From positions 3,664,194 to 3,728,193 of the forward strand of contig NC_060906.1 in NCBI RefSeq assembly GCF_014805685.1: DNA of 64,000 bases, given 5' to 3'. The position numbers were made by a program, and so were the translations under genes. This document shows positions 35,815 to 47,030 of the stretch, in pieces. Source of the stretch: Silurus meridionalis (lineage: Eukaryota > Chordata > Actinopteri > Siluriformes > Siluridae). The notes beneath the pieces were generated by a model. That model saw only the letters and a list, made by a program, of their open reading frames with translations, was not told the origin of the DNA and ran no database searches. Position 1 is the stretch's first letter, and each line of letters starts with the position of its first letter.

Positions 35815-35988
35815 CTCAGTATCTCCAGTTTACAGTGAGGATTCTCCAGTACAGCAGAGAGACACTTCACTCCTGAGTCTCCTACTTTATTCCCATACAG
35901 ATTCAGTTCTCTCAGGTGTGAGGGGTTTGATCTCAGAGCTGAAGCGAGAGCAGCACAGCCTTCATCTGATACTCCACAATCCCACAAC
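35815..35988 (-). CDS. Intact NLR LRR exon of copy B
   Basis: This 174-nt exon on the minus strand follows acceptor tctgcag and precedes donor gtaag. It encodes [39 protein letters not shown] and [15 protein letters not shown]. No frameshift is present. The sequence after its donor equals the one after the exon at 4742 in copy A. Copy B therefore has two LRR exons where copy A has one. Confidence 0.85.
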
Positions 35989-36039
35989 CTGCAGATACAC
36001 AATGACACACACTTCACTCTCTCAGTTTTTACACACTAC

Positions 36040-36045
36040 ACATCC

Positions 36046-36095
<50 letters not shown>

Positions 36096-36120
36096 TGTGT
36101 GTGTGTGTTTGTGACTGTGT

Positions 36121-36157
<37 letters not shown>

Positions 36158-36204
36158 TGTGTGTGTGTGTCTGTTTAAGAGAAAGTGTGTGTATCTGTGT
36201 AAGA

Positions 36205-36240
<36 letters not shown>

Positions 36241-36282
36241 GTGTGTTTGTGACTGTGTGTGAGAAAGAGAGAGTGAGTGAGT

Positions 36283-36314
<32 letters not shown>

Positions 36315-36348
36315 ATGTATGAGTGTGTGAGTGTGTGTGTAAGAGAGA
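36040..36348. repeat. Long GT/GA compound microsatellite
   Basis: Alternating (GT)n and (GA)n blocks fill most of the intron between the two LRR exons of copy B. The cysteine-valine-rich open frames across it are artefacts. Confidence 0.95.
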
Positions 36349-36357
36349 TGATCTTAC

Positions 36358-36531
36358 CCCAGTATCTCCAGTTTACAGTGAGGATTCTCCAGTACAGCAG
36401 AGAGACACTTCACTCCTGAGTCTCCTACTTTATTCCTATACAGATCCAGTTCTCTCAGGTGTGAGGGGTTTGATCTCAGAGCTGAAGCGAGAGAAGCACA
36501 GCCTTCATCTGATACTCCACAATCCCACAAC
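36358..36531 (-). CDS. Intact NLR LRR exon of copy B
   Basis: This 174-nt exon has the same splice signals and phase. It encodes [39 protein letters not shown] and [15 protein letters not shown]. It is the inverted-duplication partner of the damaged exon at 4742-4913 and shows the bases missing there. It is separated from the next LRR exon only by microsatellite sequence. Confidence 0.85.
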
Positions 36532-36559
36532 CTGCAGATACACAATGACACACACTTCA

Positions 36560-37615
36560 CTCTCTCAGTTTCTACACATTACACATCCTGTGTGTTCTCC
36601 CTCGTTCCTGCAGTGTTGGTGTAAGAACCAGTCACAGACACTGATGGAAGTCTTCGTCTAGACAGTCATGTAGTGTGAGTTGCCCGACTACAAAATGGAC
36701 AGATTTTATTTGTGTAAAATAAATTGCAGCAGATTTCTCCAGGACTTACAAAGTAAATCAAAAATATATAATTTATTAATGAAAATAAATGAATTTAAAG
36801 ATGATTTAATAGAGATAAATATTTGTACTGCACTTTGATTCATCTCAGACTGCTGACACAAGAAAACTGCAGTAAATGACCAGTAGGTGACAGTGTAAGG
36901 TGTATTTCAGCTCATTTTCACAGCAGGGGATTAGAAGTAGAGCAGCACTAATGACCAAATGAATGTGGAGGAAAAAACAGAAGTAAATGTGGGATTTTTT
37001 ACTCTTAGAAGATCTTAAACATTTGCAGTTCAATAAATAAGTTGTAAAAGAAGATGAGATGAAGGAGAGCAGCAGCACAAACACACGTCGCTCTGAGAAA
37101 CAGAGAATGGAACTGGGAAGTCCAGAGCAATGCAAGCTGACACACACTTCATCATTCTGCAAACGGAGCAGAGGGAATCTCTGACAATGAAGAATAATAT
37201 GGTAAGACGTCTAGAAACAGGTTGAAAAAGCAATGATGATGATTTGAAGATGATGTGTGTGTTATGGTGGACCGTCTCCCTTCTCTTGTCCAATCACAAG
37301 ATAATATTAAACCTGACCAATGATTATTGCTGTGATTGAGATTCCTGTCATTATGTGTACAAGAGGTGTAAAGGTATTGCTGCTTTCTGTTCAAAGTCAT
37401 GAATCAGGTTGTTTCTCTCTGTTTAACTGGAGTTTTATTCACATGGATCTAATTCTCAGTGCATTAATGATTAGTGGAAGTGAGAAGTTTCATTACTGAT
37501 AGATTTGTTCTGGATGTTGTACTGCTACAGCAAATTTCACCTGAAAAACAACACTGTATACAACAATTCACTGCAGCTTTTAGTGAGTTCTTGTGTCTCT
37601 CAGAGATGATCTTAC
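36560..37615 (-). other. Intron of NLR copy B
   Basis: It matches the copy A intron (2755-4741) in inverted orientation but lacks the 0.9-kb pogo-like element; the empty site is near 36990. No gene is seen. Confidence 0.75.
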
Positions 37616-37786
37616 CTCAGATCTTCCACTTTACACTCAGGATTCTCCAGTAGAGCAGAGAGACGCTTCACTCCTGAATCTTCTAGTTTATTCTCAGACA
37701 GATTCAGTGTATCGACAGTCAGATGCAGTTCTCTCAGTCTGGAGGTTTCTGAGTTGAGCACTGAGCTCAGAGCTTCTCCACTTCTC
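37616..37786 (-). CDS. First LRR exon of NLR copy B
   Basis: The minus-strand exon encodes [20 protein letters not shown] then [14 protein letters not shown] and ends at a gtaag donor. As in copy A, the better-looking acceptor at 37810 would put the exon out of frame (194 nt). The acceptor 23 nt further in gives 171 nt and keeps the frame. The residues NLSENKLED are closer to a normal LRR than copy A's DLTWNKLED. Confidence 0.7.
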
Positions 37787-38199
37787 CTGTAATTTCACTG
37801 CATCTGATACTGAAGGAAATAAAGATAATGAACAGAAATGCAGAAGATCAAACAAGTTCTCAAAGCTTCACTGCAGCGTCTCACTTTCAACATCACACAC
37901 ATCAGTTGAACACAATGATTAAATGGTGGAATAATAAGAATTGACAGTCGGAGATGTTCAGATTTGGCTTGGCGAGAGTTTCAGCTGAGGAACATCATCA
38001 CACACACGTTGTATAAACATGGAGGATGAGATCCGGGAATCCAAATGGGAAAGTAAGAGAGTCTGATCTAAAAGGTTTCTAAGAGGAGAAAGGAAAAAGT
38101 CTAAAGAGTCCTGCAGAGTTCGATTCATCTGAACAGCTCAGACCTCTGATTTGTTCTCAACACTGTAACAGTAGAACAATTTCATTCAGCTTCACTTAC

Positions 38200-40292
38200 A
38201 TTGCTTTTCTGGATGCTGCAATCACAGGCATCACTCTCACAAGAATCTCATCTCTGATCTTATCTGGAGTGATGTATTTATTCAGGTCAAATTCCTCCAG
38301 ATCCTGTGCTGATGTCAGTAACACAAACACCAGAGCAGACCACTGTGAAGGAGAAAGTTCACTTTGTGCTCCAGATTTCAGATACTGCTGATTTCCTCCA
38401 CTAGAGAATCATCACCCAGTTCATTCAGACAGTGGAACAGATTGATGGATTTCTCTGTAGAAAGATCTTCACTGATCTTCTCCTTGATGTACTGCACTGT
38501 TTCCTCTTTGTTCTGGGAGCTACTTCCTGTCTGTGTTACTAAGGAATGTAGAAGTTTTTGATTGGACTCGAGTGAGAGACCCAGAAGAAAGCGGAGGAAA
38601 AGATCCAGATGTCCAGTCTGACTGTCTAAAGCCTGATCTACAGCACTCCTGTGAACATCTGAAAGTGTCCTACAGACCTGATTCTGTTTAAGAACATTTA
38701 ATAGTATCCTACAGACCTGATTCCATTTAAGAACATGTCTCTGCTCCTTCATGAAGGTCAGGTGCACATACAGAGCTGCGAGATGTTCCTGAATGCTCAG
38801 ATGAACAAAGCAGTACACTTTACTCTGGTGAAGCCCAAACTCCTCTCTGAAGATCTGCGTACACACACCTGAATACACTGCTGCTTCTGTCACATCAATG
38901 TCACACTCTCTCAGGTCTTCCTTATAGAAGATCAGGTTTTGTTTCTCCAGCTGCTGGAAAGCCAGTTTTCCCAGTTTGAGAAGCATTTGTTCATCGCTCT
39001 CCTGCTTCTGTAGGTACTTCTCTCTTATGATGTTGGTCTGAATGATGAGGAAGTGTGTGTACATTTGAGTCAGAGTCTTGGGGATCTCTCCTTTCTCTGC
39101 TTCACCCAACATTCTCTCTAGAACAGCAGCTGAAATCCAGCAGAACACTGGGATGTGGCACATGATGTAGAGGCTTCTTAATGACTTCAGGTGTGTGATG
39201 ATCTTATTGGCCAGGTTCTGATCACTGATCCTCTTCCTGAAGTACTCCTCCTTCTGAGGGTCATTGAACCCTCGTACCTCTGTGACTCGATGGACACACT
39301 CAGAGGGGATTTGATCAGCTGCTGCTGGTCTGGAGGTGATCCAGATGAGAGCAGAGGGAAGCAGGTTCCCTTTGATCAGGTTTATCAGCAGCACATGCAC
39401 TGGTGCTGATTCAGTTACATCACACACTCTCACTGTCTTCTGGAAATCCAGAGGAAAACGACACTCATCCAAACCATCAAAAATGAACAAAACCTTCTCC
39501 AACCTGGAAATGTCCATTTCTTTCATCTCCTTAAAAAACACATGAAGGAGCTCCACCAAACTCAGTTTCTGCTTCTTCATCATATTCAGCTCTCTGAAAG
39601 GAAGTGGAAATATGAGGTGGACGTCCTGATTTGTTTTCCCTTCAGCCCAGTCCAGAACAAACTTCTGCACAGAGACTGTTTTTCCAATTCCAGCTACTCC
39701 CTTAGTCAGAACGTTCCTGATGGGTTCTTCATCTTGTTCAGATAAGAGCTTTTGCAGATTTCTCCTGATGGATTCTTCATCTTGTTCATATAAGAGCTTT
39801 TTCAGAATGTTCCTGACGGGTTTTTCATCTTGTTCAGATAAGAGCTTTTTCAGAACGTCCCTGATGGGTTCTTCATCTTGTTCAGATAAGAGCTTTTTCA
39901 GATTTCTCCTGATGGGTTCTTCATCTTGTTCAGATAAGAGCTTTTTCAGAACGTTCCAGATGGGTTCCTCATCTTGTTCAGATAAGGGTTTTGTCAGAAC
40001 TCTCCTGATTGCTTTGTCTTGTTCAGGTAGAGGTTTAAAGATGTCACTGCATTTAATTGGTGTGTCCTCAGTTGGGTTCCTCCTGGATGCTGCCTCAATC
40101 TGTTTCACCTCATGTTCTTTATTGATGTCTCCACTGTCTCCCTCTGTGATGTAGAGCTCTGTGTAGATCTCATTCAGGAGGGTTTGGTTTTCCTGCTTTA
40201 GCATCAATCCATTCAAACACTGAAACTTCTTCATCAGATTGAACTTGAACTTCTTCTGGAATTCATCTGCAGCAGTTGATTCTGGGTCGTGT
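38200..40292 (-). CDS. NLRC3-like NLR, large FISNA-NACHT exon (copy B)
   Basis: The exon runs on the minus strand from the acceptor before 40292 to the donor below 38200. One frame is open for 618 codons (40234 to 38378). It contains FISNA ([31 protein letters not shown]), seven 15/16-residue repeats, Walker A GVAGIGKT (residues 179-186 of that frame), Walker [14 protein letters not shown] (about 248-260), [60 protein letters not shown] and [13 protein letters not shown]. Near 38390 one base is missing compared with copy A (gaaatcag for gaaatccag), giving a stop just before the exon end. There is also a 39-bp in-frame duplication at 38668-38745 ([15 protein letters not shown]). With one base restored the length is 2094 nt, exactly 87 more than copy A: one 48-bp unit plus this duplication. 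It is probably the better preserved, possibly working, paralogue. Confidence 0.92.
39701..40033 (-). repeat. In-frame 48-bp coding tandem repeat between FISNA and NACHT (7 units)
   Basis: One 15-residue unit ([15 protein letters not shown]) and six 16-residue units with the consensus [16 protein letters not shown] end directly at Walker A. Copy A has six units in total. Unit sequences are not in the same order in the two copies, so the array has changed since the duplication. Confidence 0.9.
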
Positions 40293-40869
40293 CTGTGACA
40301 GGGTGAAGAAGGAAGACATGGTGAGACATGGGCTCCAATGATTAAAGTAGAAGTTCATATTTTACCTGCTAGATAGATCTTTATGATGTTCTCACTGTGG
40401 ATTTACTTTATTCTACTGGAGGTTTTCTATCATCTAATCACTCTGTAGTTACTAACAGCAGAGAGCTTTAGAATAGCAGTGTGTCAGTGTCACAGTCATG
40501 GTGTTGGTTTTGATCGTACCCTGTAGCTGTGATGATGTTCTTCTCTCTTCTGTCTCCTGCCTTCTGTAGAACACTGGGAACAAAAACAACAAGTGTAAAA
40601 GATCTCAACGTTCCTCACTTTAATACTGGAGTCTAAACCTGAACACAAATTGTACTACAATAATTGTAGTGAGAGCAGGAACACTTGGAGAACACAGAGC
40701 TAAATACAACTCCAACATTGTGCACCTGGAGAATTAAATGTGCTCCTGTTTTCATTTCACACTTTTTCCTACTTTTCTATTCTTCCTACACAAACCTCCA
40801 AAAGTATTGGAACAGGAAGTCCAGTTCTTTGGATTTTTGCTTGACACTGAAGACATTTGGATTTGAGAG
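40293..40869 (-). other. Intron upstream of the copy B large exon
   Basis: The part up to about 40464 is the inverted match of positions 1-167. A short exon-like stretch with a weak acceptor lies near 40520-40575, but I could not support it as coding. Confidence 0.6.
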
Positions 40870-41647
40870 TGTAGTGAGGTCCTTTATGGGGCCTTTTATT
40901 TTAAAATGTACTTTTGTTTTAAAAGCATAAAGAAAAGCGTAGCCCCTTTAAGAGGTAGGCCCCAGTGAGTGCATTGCCCCTTTAAGAGGAAGTGTCCCGA
41001 TTAGCGTGAGCGAATGAACAAACGCTTCGGATTCCGTACCCTTATAAAGTGTCTGAGCAGCTGTGAGTAATGGTGGCTGCTTGATTGTCTGTTTGTTTCA
41101 TCGTCAGACTTCTCCTCTAATAAGGTTGCGTGTATCCTTCATGTGCAAATGTTGTGCGTTTAATAAGAGGGTGATCAGATCTGCTCTTTGGCGGCTGGAC
41201 TGTGGATGTGCTGCTTGTTTGCCATTTGAGTGTGGTATTGCTGTGCAGGCCTGGTTAAACGGAGGGGAACTGCATTTGGTCACTGCTGTCCTTCTTTACC
41301 CTTTATTTTTGGGTTTTGTGATTTAATGTTTGTTTGGTTTTCTTTATTTAAGGCACCCATCACGTTGTATGGATGCCGTGTTTAGCTGACTGGTAAAAAG
41401 ACTATAGGGTAGTTTTAAATAAAATAAGGTATTAATAATAAGGGTTTATATTTTAACTAATTCTGGAAGTGTTGAGGAGGTTAATAAAAATCCAACACTA
41501 AAATAAGAAATCTGTCTCTGTTCCTTTTTATTTGGTACACACCGAACCTGTTTAATTTAATTTTGGTATTTCCCATGGGTAGATCCCAGGGTGGCGTAGT
41601 CGGGTAACCAAGTACATATTGGGGTCTTTTGGGCCCCTCACGCTACA
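40870..41647 (+). mobile_element. Solo LTR, 778 bp, Gypsy-like
   Basis: It begins TGTAGTGAGG and ends CCTCACGCTACA, so TGTAG/CTACA form the terminal inverted repeat. The 4-bp sequence AGAG flanks both sides (40866-40869 and 41648-41651) as a target duplication. A TATA-like cttataaagtg lies near 41040. No second LTR or internal coding region is near. It sits in the 5' introns of NLR copy B. The superfamily is inferred from the duplication size. Confidence 0.75.
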
Positions 41648-41959
41648 AGAGTAAAAGATGAAAATGAAACAGAAGATTAGAATTCCAGCTTTCAGTTCCT
41701 GATCTTTACATCTAGATGTGTTACATCACTTAGAACACTGCACCGAACCTTTCAGGAAATGAAAGCTGAAATTCTGATCTCTCGTCTCACATCTTCTGAT
41801 GAAGATTTCCACCTACTCCCATGGTTTTGGGAAGTGGGAGTTTAGGTTGAGGAAAATGCTGATTTTCATTCTGAATCAATTCTGTTTTCTCTCTCTGTAG
41901 TTTACTGTAGAAAATTATAGAAATGTCTTTAAGACAGAATTTCATTGTTGCTAAAATCT

Positions 41960-42480
41960 GAAGATCTACAGAAGATTCTGATCACTAAGTCAGGGTTCCT
42001 GATCCCCAAAAATACTGCTCACACCTTTAAGTAGTAGTGTTTAGATGTTTCCTGTAGCTTTTTAGTTGTTTATATTAGTATTTATATTTTAGGATTTAAG
42101 ACATTATGTGTAATTGATTGTGACTTTAATAAATATTTACACTTTTTCATCTAAAGGATTTACTGAAAGTATTGTAGAATCACTAAAGACCAAGTAACTA
42201 TAATATAAATCTAAACAGCTGCTAATGACGGTGTAGTGCAGCCATTAACTGTGACTTTCACTAGGAGAATTATGGGATGTTACCTGTGTCCAGGTGAGGA
42301 GATTCCAGTGCTAAATCCCAAAGGTTTCTCCATAGACGCATCACTCTTGATGGAGACACAGCTGGGCACTGGTGACTGTGATTTCTCTCTCTGTATTTTA
42401 CTGTAGAAAATTATAAAAATGACCATAAGACAGAATTTCATTGTTGCTAAAATCCGAACACAAACACAGCAAAATATCAC
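41960..42480. repeat. Direct duplicate, left copy (partner at 46530-47030)
   Basis: About 520 bp, nearly identical to 46530-47030 and in the same orientation, containing the short NLR exon. Shared text includes ctgatcactaagtcagggtt and gcagccattaactgtgactt. Confidence 0.85.
42284..42395 (-). CDS. Short N-terminal exon of fish NLR
   Basis: The minus-strand exon encodes SPVPSCVSIKSDASMEKPLG then FSTGISSPGHR and ends at donor gtaac (42279-42283). This SCVSMKSDxSM motif is typical of the small exons before FISNA in fish NLRs. The acceptor is uncertain (two AGs within 15 bases), so the right-hand boundary is approximate. It lies upstream of the copy B large exon on the same strand and is likely part of that gene. 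A second version lies at 46857. Confidence 0.7.
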
Positions 42481-43149
42481 ATCAAATCTCGGTTTAAAGC
42501 TGCGTGCTTTTTTCACGTCTGTGTTTATGTAAACGTGTGCGTTTGTTTTTGTCACGTGTCGCTTGTATGTGAGTTTTATTTACATTTGTTTTGTCTCCTC
42601 CCTGTCTTGTATTTATCGTGTCCCTCACATGTCCCTTTGTTCACAGCTGTTCCTCTGTGTTGTTTCCACTTCCTGACTATTATAGAAAAGGCATGAGACA
42701 TCATTTCATTGTCTCCAAAATCAGGAAAGAAGATACAGTAGAAGAGGGATTTTCCTGACTCGTGTCAGTAACGTCTTATGAAGCCTGTATGGAGACACGT
42801 CTTATATCGTGTCTTTAGTTATTGTCTCATGTCGACTCTTTACTGTTTAACTGCATGGTTCATTTTTATAAAGACACCATTTTACTTACAATCAACCAAA
42901 CTTGGTATTTTCTCTCAAGTTTGAAAATAGCTGATAGAGAGATTTTAGTGCACACTTGTGGAGGTGGGAAGTGTTTGAGCGCTGGTGTGTGACTGGAGGG
43001 TGGAGGAAGAGGAATTGAGTGGTGAGGATCACATACACCTGTGTTTAGTGTCATTAATGAGTGCTGTACTGCAGTGTGCAGTTTGTGCCTTAAAGGATAA
43101 AAAGAGCAGATACAAGAGATTTGGAACAGAGACAGCTGAACGTCCACAG
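42481..43149. other. Intronic DNA of the NLR 5' region, no gene seen
   Basis: No coding signal stands out. Short pieces resemble the sequence around the duplicated exon (tgagacatcatttcattgtc). Confidence 0.55.
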
Positions 43150-43151
43150 AC

Positions 43152-43152
<1 letters not shown>

Positions 43153-43212
<60 letters not shown>
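43153..43212. repeat. (GT)n microsatellite
   Basis: Nearly perfect run of about 29 units. Confidence 0.95.
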
Positions 43213-43213
<1 letters not shown>

Positions 43214-43351
43214 TTTCTCCACATTTATTCCGAAGAGAAAAAAAATTACCTGAATGCAGCAAAATAAAGGTGTTTTGTTGTTGAAGCCCAACACCCCCCT
43301 CTCCCCTCCCCATTTGAACCCTTCTATAAACATTTGTTTATAATTTTTCTA

Positions 43352-46300
43352 TTATTTTTGTTTTACCTTCTGGCTTCTTATTCTTCTTTCAGCTTCTCCC
43401 ATTAGGGGGGCGCCACAGCAGATCATCCGTCCCCCGTCCACTACATCTGCCTCTTTTAACCCAACTACCTGCATGTCTTCCCTCACCACATCCATAAACT
43501 TCCTCCTTGGACTTCCTCTTTTCCTCCCTCCTGGTGTCTCCATCCTCAGCATTCTCCTACTGATATACCCCATGTCCCTCCTCTGAACATGTCCAAACCA
43601 TCTCAATCAAACCTCCTCACCGTGTCTCCAAAACGTCCTACATGCTCTGTCCATCCATAATCCTGTCCATCGTCGTCACTCCCAACGAACATCTCAACAT
43701 CTTCATCTCTGCTACCTCCAGCTCCACCTCCTGTCTTTTACTCAATGCCACTGTCTCTAATCCATACAACATTTTAGGTCTCACCACAGTCCTATAAACT
43801 TTTCCTTTCACTCTCACAGATACTCTTCTATCACAAATCACTCCTGCTATCACTCTTCTCCACCCACTCCACCCTGCCTGCACTCTTTTCTTCACTTCTC
43901 TAACACACTCTCCATTACTTTGCATTGTTGACCCCAGGTACCTGAACTCCTCCACCTTCTCCACCTCTTCTCCCTGCAACCACACCACTCCACTGCCCTC
44001 CCTCTCATTCACACACATGTATTCTGTCTTACTCCTACTGACTTTCATTCCCTTCTCTCCAGCACGTACCTCCACCTCTCCAGGCTCTTCTCAACCTGCT
44101 CCCTACTCTCACCACAAATAACAATATCATCCGCAAACATTATAGTCCATGGAGACTCCAGTCTGACCTCGTCCGTCAACCAGTCCATCACCACTACAAA
44201 CAAGAAAGGGCTCAGAGCCGATCCTTGATGCAGTCCAACCTCCACCTTGAACTAGACTGTCATTCCTACTGCACACTTCACTGCTGTCACACTGTCCTCA
44301 TACATGTCCTGCACCACCCTCACATACGTCTCTGACACACCAGACTTCCTTATACAATACCACAACTCCTCTCTCCACCCTGTCGTACGCTTTCTCTAAA
44401 TCCTTAAATACACAATGCAACTCCTTCTGACCTTCTCTATACTTCTCCATCAACATTCTCAAAGCAAATAATGTGTCTGTGGTGCTCTTCCTCAGCATGA
44501 AATCAAACTTTTGCTCACAGATGATCACCTCTTCTCTCGGCCTGGCTTCCACTACTCTTTCCCATAACATCATGGTGTGACTGATCAACTTAATTTCCCT
44601 GTAGTTACTGCAGGTCTGCACATCTCCCTTATTCTTAAAGATCAGTACCAGCACACTCATTCTCCATTCCTCAGGCATCCTCTCACCTTCCAAAAACCTG
44701 TTAAACAATCTGGTTAAAAACTCCACTGCATCTCTTCTAAACATCTCCATGCTTCTACCGGTATGTCATCTGGTCCAACCAACATTCCACTCTTCGTCCT
44801 CTTTATTGCTGCTCTCACTTCCTCCTTACTAATCCTATCCACTTCCTGCTTTACCAACTCCACATCATCCAACCTTCTCTCTCTCTCATTTTCCTCGTTC
44901 ATCAGCTGCTCAAAATACTTCCTCCACCTTCTCAACACACTCTCCTCACTAGTCAACACATTTCCATCTCCATCCTTTATTGCTCTAACTTGCAGCACAT
45001 CCTTCCCAGCTCGGTCTCTCTGTCTGGCCAATCGTTACAAATCCTTTTCTTCTTCCTTAGTGTCCAAATCTTCCTGCAGCTCCTCATATGCATTTTCCAT
45101 GGCTTTCACCACATCCCTCTTAACCTGCTTCCACATCTCCTTGTACTCCTGTCTACTTTTCTCATCACTCTGTCAATACAAATTCTGTTTCTCCAACCTC
45201 TTTCTCCTTATATTTTTCTACACTTCCTCATTCCACCACCACGTCTCTTTGTCTTCCTTTCTATTTCCAAGTTACAGCAAGTACCTTTCTAGCTGCCTCC
45301 TTTCTATCCGTCTCCCTCATCACTTCTGCAGTAGTTCCCCAATCATCCAGCACCTCTTCACCACCACCAAGCTCCTGTCTGACCTCTTCCCTGAATCTCA
45401 CACTACACTCTATCTCCTTCAGATTCCACCATCTTATTCTTCTTTCAGTCCTCACTCTCCTCCTCTTCTTCTTCACCTCCAAAACCATCCTTCAGACCAC
45501 CATCCGATGCTGTCTAGCTACACTGTCCCCTGCCAACACCTTACAGTCTCCAATCTCCTTCAGGTTGCACCTCCTACATAGAACATAGTCCACCTGTGTG
45601 CACCTTCCTCCACTCTTATACTTCACCCTATGATCCTCCTTGTTCTTAAAATAAGTGTTCACCACTGCCATTTCCATCCTTTTAGCAAAATCTACCACCA
45701 TCTGCCCTTCCACATTCCTCTCCTTTAGGCCATACCTACCATCACCTCCTCATCACCTCTGTTGCCTTCACCTACATGCCCATTAAAGTCTGCCCCAATC
45801 ACCAATCTTTTATTCCGAGGTTTACCTTCCACCACTTCATCTAACTCACTCCAAAATCATCATCAATTCAACTTCCACCTTCACAATCATCACCCTATCA
45901 GAAACTCTCTTCACCTTCACTACACTCTTACTGTACTCTTCCTTCAGAATCCCCGCTACACCATTTCTCTTTCCATCCACACCATGATAGAACAGTTTAA
46001 ACACCTCCAATGTTCCTGCTCTTACTCCCTTTCCACTTGTTCTACTGAACACACAACATATCTACCTTTCTCCTCTCCATCATACCCGCTATCTCTCTCC
46101 CTTTACCCGTCATAGTACCAACATTTAAAGTACCAACCCAAACCTCCAGTCTCCTACACTTCTCCTTTCCCTGCCGTCTCTGTAGACGTATTCCTCCTCT
46201 CCTTCTCCTCCTTCAGCCAACAAGCCCAATTTCCACCAGTACCCTGTTGGCAAACGATACCTGTGGCGGTCGTTGGTAACCCTGGCCTCGACTGATCCTG

Positions 46301-46440
46301 TATGAAATTCTATTTCGTTATCCGCTATTTGATTTGGCACATGTTTTAAGCTGGATGTCCTTCATAACACAACCCTCCCCATTTACCGAGCTTGGGCACT
46401 AAGAGTGACCTGACTTGTGCAACCCTAATGGCTGGGTTCT
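43352..46440 (-). mobile_element. Nearly full-length RTE-type LINE
   Basis: The minus-strand order is complete. The 5' end is near 46440. The endonuclease gives GVDGKRNGVAGILKEEY and SGGRCTQVDYVLCRRCNLKE (46052-45492). A linker with LARQRDRAGKDVLQVRAIKD is at 45031. RT gives VGPDDIPVEAW, MPEEWRMSVLVLIFKNKGDV, EKAYDRVERG, HQGSALSPFLFVVVMDWLTD and an intact FADDIVICGESREQVE (about 44130). The C-terminal part gives EYMCVNEREGSGVV and MRWFGHVQRRDMGYISRRML (43606), with the 3' end near 43390. Several frameshifts split the single ORF. It separates the two copies of the short NLR exon. The long open frame on the opposite strand (44763-45581) is an artefact. Confidence 0.85.
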
Positions 46441-46529
46441 TCTTCTGGCTTCTAATGATTAATATTATTATTATTCCTTTTCTTCTTCTTCACACTAAGG
46501 TATCTAAGGATAGCCAAAGAGAATCTACA

Positions 46530-47030
46530 GAGTAAGATCTACAGAAGATTCTGATCACTAAGTCAGGGTTCCTGATCCCCCAAAATACTGCTTACACCTT
46601 TAAGTAGTAGTGTTTAGATGTTTCCTGTAGCTTTTTTGTTGTTTATATTAGTATTTTTATTTTAGGATTTAAGACATTACGTGTAATTGATTGTGACTTT
46701 AATAAATATTTACACTTTTTCATCTAAAGGATTTACTGAAAGTATTGTAGAATCATTAAAGACCAAGTAACTATAATATAAATCTAAACAGCTGCTAATG
46801 ACGGTGTAGTGCAGCCATTAACTGTGACTTTAACTAGGAGAATTATGGGATGTTACCTGTGTCCAGGTGAGGAGATTCCAGTGCTAAATCTCAAAGGTTT
46901 ATTCATAGACGCATCACTCTTCATGGAGACACAGCTGGGCACTGGTGACTGTGATTTCTCTCTCTGTAGTTTACTGTAGAAAATTATAAAAAATGGCCAT
47001 GAGACAGAATTTAATTGTTGCTAAAATCAG
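46530..47030. repeat. Direct duplicate, right copy (partner at 41960-42480)
   Basis: Same content as 41960-42480 with a few substitutions, 4.57 kb away, with the RTE LINE and a GT repeat between. Confidence 0.85.
46857..46968 (-). CDS. Duplicate of the short N-terminal NLR exon
   Basis: It encodes SPVPSCVSMKSDASMNKPLR then FSTGISSPGHR with the same donor. It differs from 42284 at a few residues, keeps the frame and both splice signals, and could be used as an extra or alternative exon. Confidence 0.65.

Noticed and set aside
30291..37400. Terminal B30.2/SPRY exon for the NLR genes
   Set aside because: Looked for between the converging genes and found no SPRY-type sequence; the genes appear to lack it or its exon is elsewhere.
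39720..40154. Plus-strand open frame with [16 protein letters not shown] repeats
   Set aside because: It is the antisense of the 48-bp NLR coding repeat; periodic repeats of 3n length keep other frames open too.
44763..45581. Plus-strand open frame of 272 residues, serine- and leucine-rich
   Set aside because: It is the antisense of the RTE LINE coding region; the minus strand has clear endonuclease and RT motifs in order.
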